Assembly (NCBI RefSeq): GCF_028554725.1 | Contig: NC_071669.1 | Location: 48,191,501-48,255,500 of the forward strand | DNA: 64,000 bases | Reading direction: 5' to 3' | DNA from: Zeugodacus cucurbitae | Lineage: Eukaryota > Arthropoda > Insecta > Diptera > Tephritidae | Part shown: piece by piece, positions 60,540 through 64,000 of the stretch | How positions within the stretch are numbered: the stretch's first letter is position 1 | Layout: each line of letters begins with the position of its first letter | Translations under genes and position numbers: made by a program | Notes under the pieces: model-generated | The model's input: the letters and a program-made list of their open reading frames with translations, nothing else | What the model was told of the DNA's origin: nothing | Databases searched by the model: none

Positions 60540-60559
60540 CAGTAGAATCCCGATTATCC
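60540..60559. mobile_element. pogo/Tigger-type terminal repeat
   Basis: CAGTAGAATCCCGATTATCC lies immediately after a TA dinucleotide (60538-60539). This is a classical terminus of Tigger-like elements. It stands just past the C-terminal end of the transposase remnant at 60690-60938, in the orientation expected for that element's 3' end. A decayed counterpart may be CCGATAATTCGG...CAGAACTG at about 61816-61841. Confidence 0.7.
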
Positions 60560-60689
60560 GGATCAAATGTCTTTCAAACCACTTTAAATCAAAATCGAGA
60601 GCTTCAAGGGCTTCTGGGTGGGATGGTACTTGACATACATCCCTAGTTACATTATCTACTCTCTTCTTACTGTTAAAAACATCAATGAT

Positions 60690-60938
60690 TTATTTATCAG
60701 TTATTATTTGAAATCCAGGGTCTTCATTAACGCTGTTCAGCCACTTCATCAATAATGAAGAATTCTCATTGCTTCTGTTATTTCTTCCAAATCGTCTTTC
60801 GTCCAATTGAGAATTAGATAAATTTAGTTTTAATAATTTATTCCATGCCATTTGTGATGTTTGCGATTCCATAAAATTCCACGCATCCAACAGTTCGAAT
60901 AGTATAGTAATTAAAATCAAAAGAAAAAGTATCTTCAA
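60690..60938 (-). pseudogene. C-terminal remnant of a pogo/Tigger (jerky-like) transposase
   Basis: The minus-strand frame encodes a Leu-Leu-Asp-Ala-Trp-Asn-Phe-Met-Glu-Ser segment followed by Met-Ala-Trp-Asn-Lys-Leu-Leu (about residues 16-37). This matches the family's 'DAW.....T..AW.KL' block that follows the DDE catalytic domain. Near the end, Asn-Glu-Asp-Pro-Gly-Phe-Gln-Ile-Ile-Thr-Asp (about residues 71-81) matches the family's 'EPGYQ.LTDEEI' block. The fragment starts at a TTG, has a stop a few codons upstream, and lacks the catalytic aspartates and the DNA-binding helix-turn-helix, so it is inactive. The matching terminal repeat lies at 60540. Identification is from remembered family motifs; the exact subfamily is uncertain. 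Confidence 0.7.
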
Positions 60939-60959
60939 AAATTTTCATATCATGTTTGG

Positions 60960-62035
60960 AGCGCTGTTAAACCCTCATTACACACGTAGTTCATATATTG
61001 GATTCTATTCACCAACAAATGGTAAATCGATTGACTTAAAATACATTTTTTAGAAGTAAAAATTTAATTTTAATTTTTGAGATCAAAACGAGCTACCATT
61101 TACTCAGTAAGATTTTGAAGGAAACCGCAACTTCGTTTGAAATTTCACTGAAAAATTTGCAATATGTTAGAAATTCGCAAGCGGAAATAACTGTAAATAA
61201 ATTTAAATAAGTTAAAGTCTGCTACAGCAATAACAAAAATAAAAACTATATTGGTTAATATTCGAACAACGAATTGATTACTTTAAAAAAATAATAAATT
61301 ACTGAAGACCGATATTGTTGAAAAATTTTATGCATTTTCTATAAAATATTTTAGACAAACTATCAGAGATAAGCGGTATATTCTAAAAAAACTTAATTTG
61401 GTTACTTCAGTTTATATATAATTGTATAATTGATTATATTGAAATCATAGGCTGATTCTGAAATTGAATTTTTTTAGTATCGTTTAAGTATACAAATTCA
61501 TAAGAACATCAGGTATTGCGGCAACAAATTTAAAATATATAATGAAGATAATCTTCACTATCTTTTAAAATGGCTAGAACAGTACGTTTATTTATTATAT
61601 TATTGTCACAATAAGATTTTCTAGACGGTACTGAGGATATTGCTGGCGACAAACGATAGCTACAGGTTCTAAGATTATGTGAATTATTTATACAATTAAT
61701 TTTTTAAGAATACAATAATATATTTTGTGTTTATTTTAGTGGATTGAAAATAGTGTAGAAAAAATCAAACCAACTCAAATTATAATTTTATTATGCAAAA
61801 ACTTCAGAATTAATTCCGATAATTCGGTATTTAACAGAACTGTCATATACTATATGGTTTTTGTACCAAATTATATTATATATATTTTTGTTTGAGAAAG
61901 AATATAAAATAATTATAAAACGGAAATGCATTTATTATAAATATAGAGAAATGCATATGAAGAAATAAAACTGGCAACCATCTACGCATTAACTTACTTA
62001 CAATAAAAAATCAAACTAAAGACAACAAAGGAATC
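60960..62035. other. AT-rich, probable remaining body of the decayed transposon
   Basis: No frame of interest survives. The region would hold the N-terminal and catalytic parts of the transposase if the right end is near 61840. I could not recognise them. Confidence 0.4.
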
Positions 62036-63101
62036 GAGCAGTCATTCAACTCGCTTAGCCACCACCAACAACCAACACCCCACTACCAGTTTTGGAACGT
62101 CAAAAAGCGCAGATGTCCGCAAAAGACGTAAATACCAACGCAACAAACTCAAAGAATACCGTTGCATACCAACTACTACCGCCTGCCTGCGCTGTCCGCC
62201 CCTCAGCGCGCAACAGCAACAAGGCGTCAAGAGAAATCTTCCCACGGTCGCGAAACGCGTATGCTTTCCGCCCAACAACACAACAGAACAGCAAGCAACA
62301 ATGAATAGCGGCAAGGTAACGCGCAGAAAAAGTAAAAAACGAAAATCACTGCACACAAATCACACGAATAACAAATCACCCTCTCTGCCTGCGTGCGAAC
62401 AAATCGGTACACGAAACAGTTTGGCGAACGCAAAGGTAAGCGCTACCCACCCCGGCCAACGCCAGGCCAAAGGAACAGTGCGCGCATGTGCAACCCCCTA
62501 ACTTTTGGCGGGAAACGTAAAATCAAGAAGACGACAAGACGTCATAGCGACTCGTTGTATTGTTGCCACTGCGTCTGCGCGAACAGCAGCGCGGCGCAAA
62601 TGAATGACGAACTGTGCGCAGGACAGCAGCGGCGCTCGCAGTGGTGGCTGTGTAGGTAAGGAGGGAAGAGGCGGTGAATAATAAACATAATAATAATAAT
62701 AACGGTGTGTGGTGCGCATTTGCCACTTCTGCGTCTTGCGCCCATTTAGGGGTGGTACTTAATGCCGTTACTTTTGAAGTGCGCAAGCGAACTTTCTCAA
62801 CGTCAACAGGCGCAATAAGCGGCAATCAACAATCTGAAAGCGGCAATGTCAAGAAGTAAATGCATAACAACAGCGCGCCGCGAACAAAAGTCAAGAAACA
62901 AGCGGCTTTTATGCGCAAACATACAAGCGGTGCGGCAACAAAGCGCCTGCGCACACCGAAGCCTGCAAGCGGTTGTGGGTCGCTGCGCTTCTTTCCATTC
63001 CTTACCTGAATGCGTTGGGCGGCTGCGCAGTGCGCTTCAGAATGTTGGTGGCTGCTTATATTGCGTATTACTCAACAATGCAACAACAACAACAATTCCT
63101 G
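62036..63101. other. GC-richer block with small ORFs and donor-like sites
   Basis: Composition shifts abruptly at 62040 from AT-rich to balanced. An initiator-like TCATTC has its A at 62044 without TATA. ATGAATAGCGGCAAG followed by GTAACG (62301-62320) and GCAAAG followed by GTAAGC (62430-62440) look like exon ends. Frames at 62092-62304 and 62301-62501 are Asn/Lys/Thr-rich and unrecognised. A first exon of a plus-strand gene leaving the window to the right is possible but speculative. Confidence 0.3.
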
Positions 63102-63419
63102 TCACATCAGCCTAATAAATCGCTTTTGACACGGCTGACTACCGGAATCTTTAATTTCGTGCAATGCCGCTAGCGCAGAAGACTCTCGCATCCCTGCTGC
63201 AAGTAGCGCTTGCGCAGTTGAGCTCTGCGCCTTTCTTATTCTTGACTGCCTTCCGCTCGCTTGCGCTGTCTTCACTTGAAACTGCACTTCCGCACCCCAG
63301 CGCGTTGGGGGATGTGTTTCGCCAGCCGAGCGCGTTAGTCCTTGCACCTTTTGTTTACGAAAATTGCTCAAGGCAATTGTATGCGCGCCGCAAAGGGCAT
63401 TTACCTTCGCCTCAGACAT
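63102..63419 (-). CDS. 105-codon ORF with balanced composition, unrecognised
   Basis: The frame opens with a true ATG (complement of 63417-63419) in acceptable context (G at -3) and reads Met-Ser-Glu-Ala-Lys-Val-Asn-Ala-Leu. It is hydrophilic and rich in Ala, Gln, Ser and Arg. It has a Gln-Ser-Arg-Ile-Arg-Lys-Ala basic stretch in the middle and a likely helical Ala-Leu-Leu-Ala-Ala-Gly-Met-Arg-Glu-Ser-Ser-Ala-Leu-Ala-Ala-Leu segment near the end. There is no signal peptide or known domain. Composition is the most protein-like of any long frame in the window. Against it, the opposite strand is also open (63164-63475, ATG start, 103 codons), the block is GC-rich and therefore stop-poor, and no promoter was found. 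Confidence 0.18.
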   Translation of the reverse strand: MSEAKVNALCGAHTIALSNFRKQKVQGLTRSAGETHPPTRWGAEVQFQVKTAQASGRQSRIRKAQSSTAQALLAAGMRESSALAALHEIKDSGSQPCQKRFIRLM

Positions 63420-64000
63420 GGCTAAGAGTTGAGATTTTATTGAAAGTACGTATGTATGTACAAATGTTTGTGTGAGGCAGCGCTAATGCCCATTTGTGTA
63501 TTTCTTAATTTCGATTATTGTTTGCGTCGCCCGCTGGCGCTTCCAGCTCTTTGCTTCTAGCTGCTTGCTTTGTAAGCCTTTCCACCCGCTGCGTAATGGG
63601 TTCACTCGACCGGAATAAAAGCTGAGCGAACTGCTTTGTGCGTGGTTTGCAATTATGAAGGCATTTAGTTGTAGAAATCTGTCGAAATTTGAGCACACAT
63701 TTTTGTTGTGATCGTGGGAAGCAATTTGGCGCACAGCTGCTATAAACTTCTAGTGATGTAAAGGCACGATTTGGAACGATTTCATCTGAATATTCTTTCT
63801 ACCGATGAAAAAATCGTTTTTTGAAACAATTCGTTTATAAACAAGAAAGTCTACTCTTATACACTTCCATAGTAACTATGCGATGTTTCGATGAGTCCAT
63901 GGTATGTTCCAAACTACTGTATCGTTGAGCAAACGGTAGAAGTTAATGGAATAACATTTAGTTTGTTAGATCAAAGGTCATTTCCACATATTGAAAGATA
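63420..64000. other. non-coding
   Basis: No gene is recognised. 63750-63830 holds inverted-looking words (GATTTGGAACGATTTCATC versus GATGAAAAAATCG) that may be a transposon edge, but no clean terminal repeat can be drawn. Confidence 0.55.

Overview
This is a 64 kb window of nuclear DNA from a higher fly. The best fit is a true fruit fly (Tephritidae, Bactrocera-like). The main evidence is a dispersed repeat at 55376-56570 that I recognise from such genomes: an actual run of 'ctgtctgtccgtccgtctgt' followed by 'atcggaccactgccacgccc'. The very high density of CAA/TTG triplet runs and a long AT/GC mosaic with no dense genes also fit. Genus and species cannot be fixed by eye.

I recognise no host protein-coding gene. 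Nearly all long open frames are low-complexity readings of (CAA)n, (TTG)n, poly-T or CA/GT runs (Asn, Gln, Thr, Leu, Val and Cys strings), and many lack an ATG. The window is best read as a giant intron or a gene desert. Some pieces could be functional: a 55-nt internal exon candidate at 13736-13790 with near-ideal splice signals; a compact mini-gene at 58415-58851 (TATA, initiator, 61-codon ORF, AATAAA); a lone strong TATA box at 29984; a balanced 105-codon ORF at 63102-63419 on the minus strand; and two short signal-peptide-like ORFs.

Layout: 1-3260 is a CAA-rich and GCGC-rich mosaic. 3260-8050 is T-rich with AT tracts. 8100-8530 is the first cluster of AAGCTTT motifs. 9240-9900 is TTG-rich. 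10610-10990 has TCATAC and AGTACTC repeats. 13390-13664 is a perfect 275-bp AAAATT array directly upstream of the exon candidate. 18730-19170 holds CCGAAATTTCGGG repeat pieces split by a complete 238-bp MITE with TAA target duplications. Degenerate tandem arrays lie at 20436-20870, 22651-22985, 27583-28270 and 31001-31260. AT-rich relic sequence fills 33060-39600. GC-richer and possibly regulatory blocks lie at 39770-43560 and 44600-45130. The AAGCTTT/GAGCTTTC motif returns at 43640-44040 and 46310-46590. 48918-48997 is a tiny repeat fragment flanked by 24-bp duplications. 49000-52000 is AT-rich. 52200-54320 is CAG/TTG/CA-rich. 54330-57570 is packed with transposon relics. 58023-58176 is an exact 77-bp tandem duplication. 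60540-61000 carries a pogo/Tigger-type transposase remnant. 62040-63480 is GC-richer with several small ORFs.

There is no operon-like co-operation to describe. What ties the window together is its repeats: a palindromic CATGCCACA word that is far too frequent for chance, three clusters of AAGCTTT-type words, and several families of roughly 100-125 bp degenerate tandem repeats. No tRNA, rRNA or CRISPR was seen. All calls come from reading alone; no search was run.
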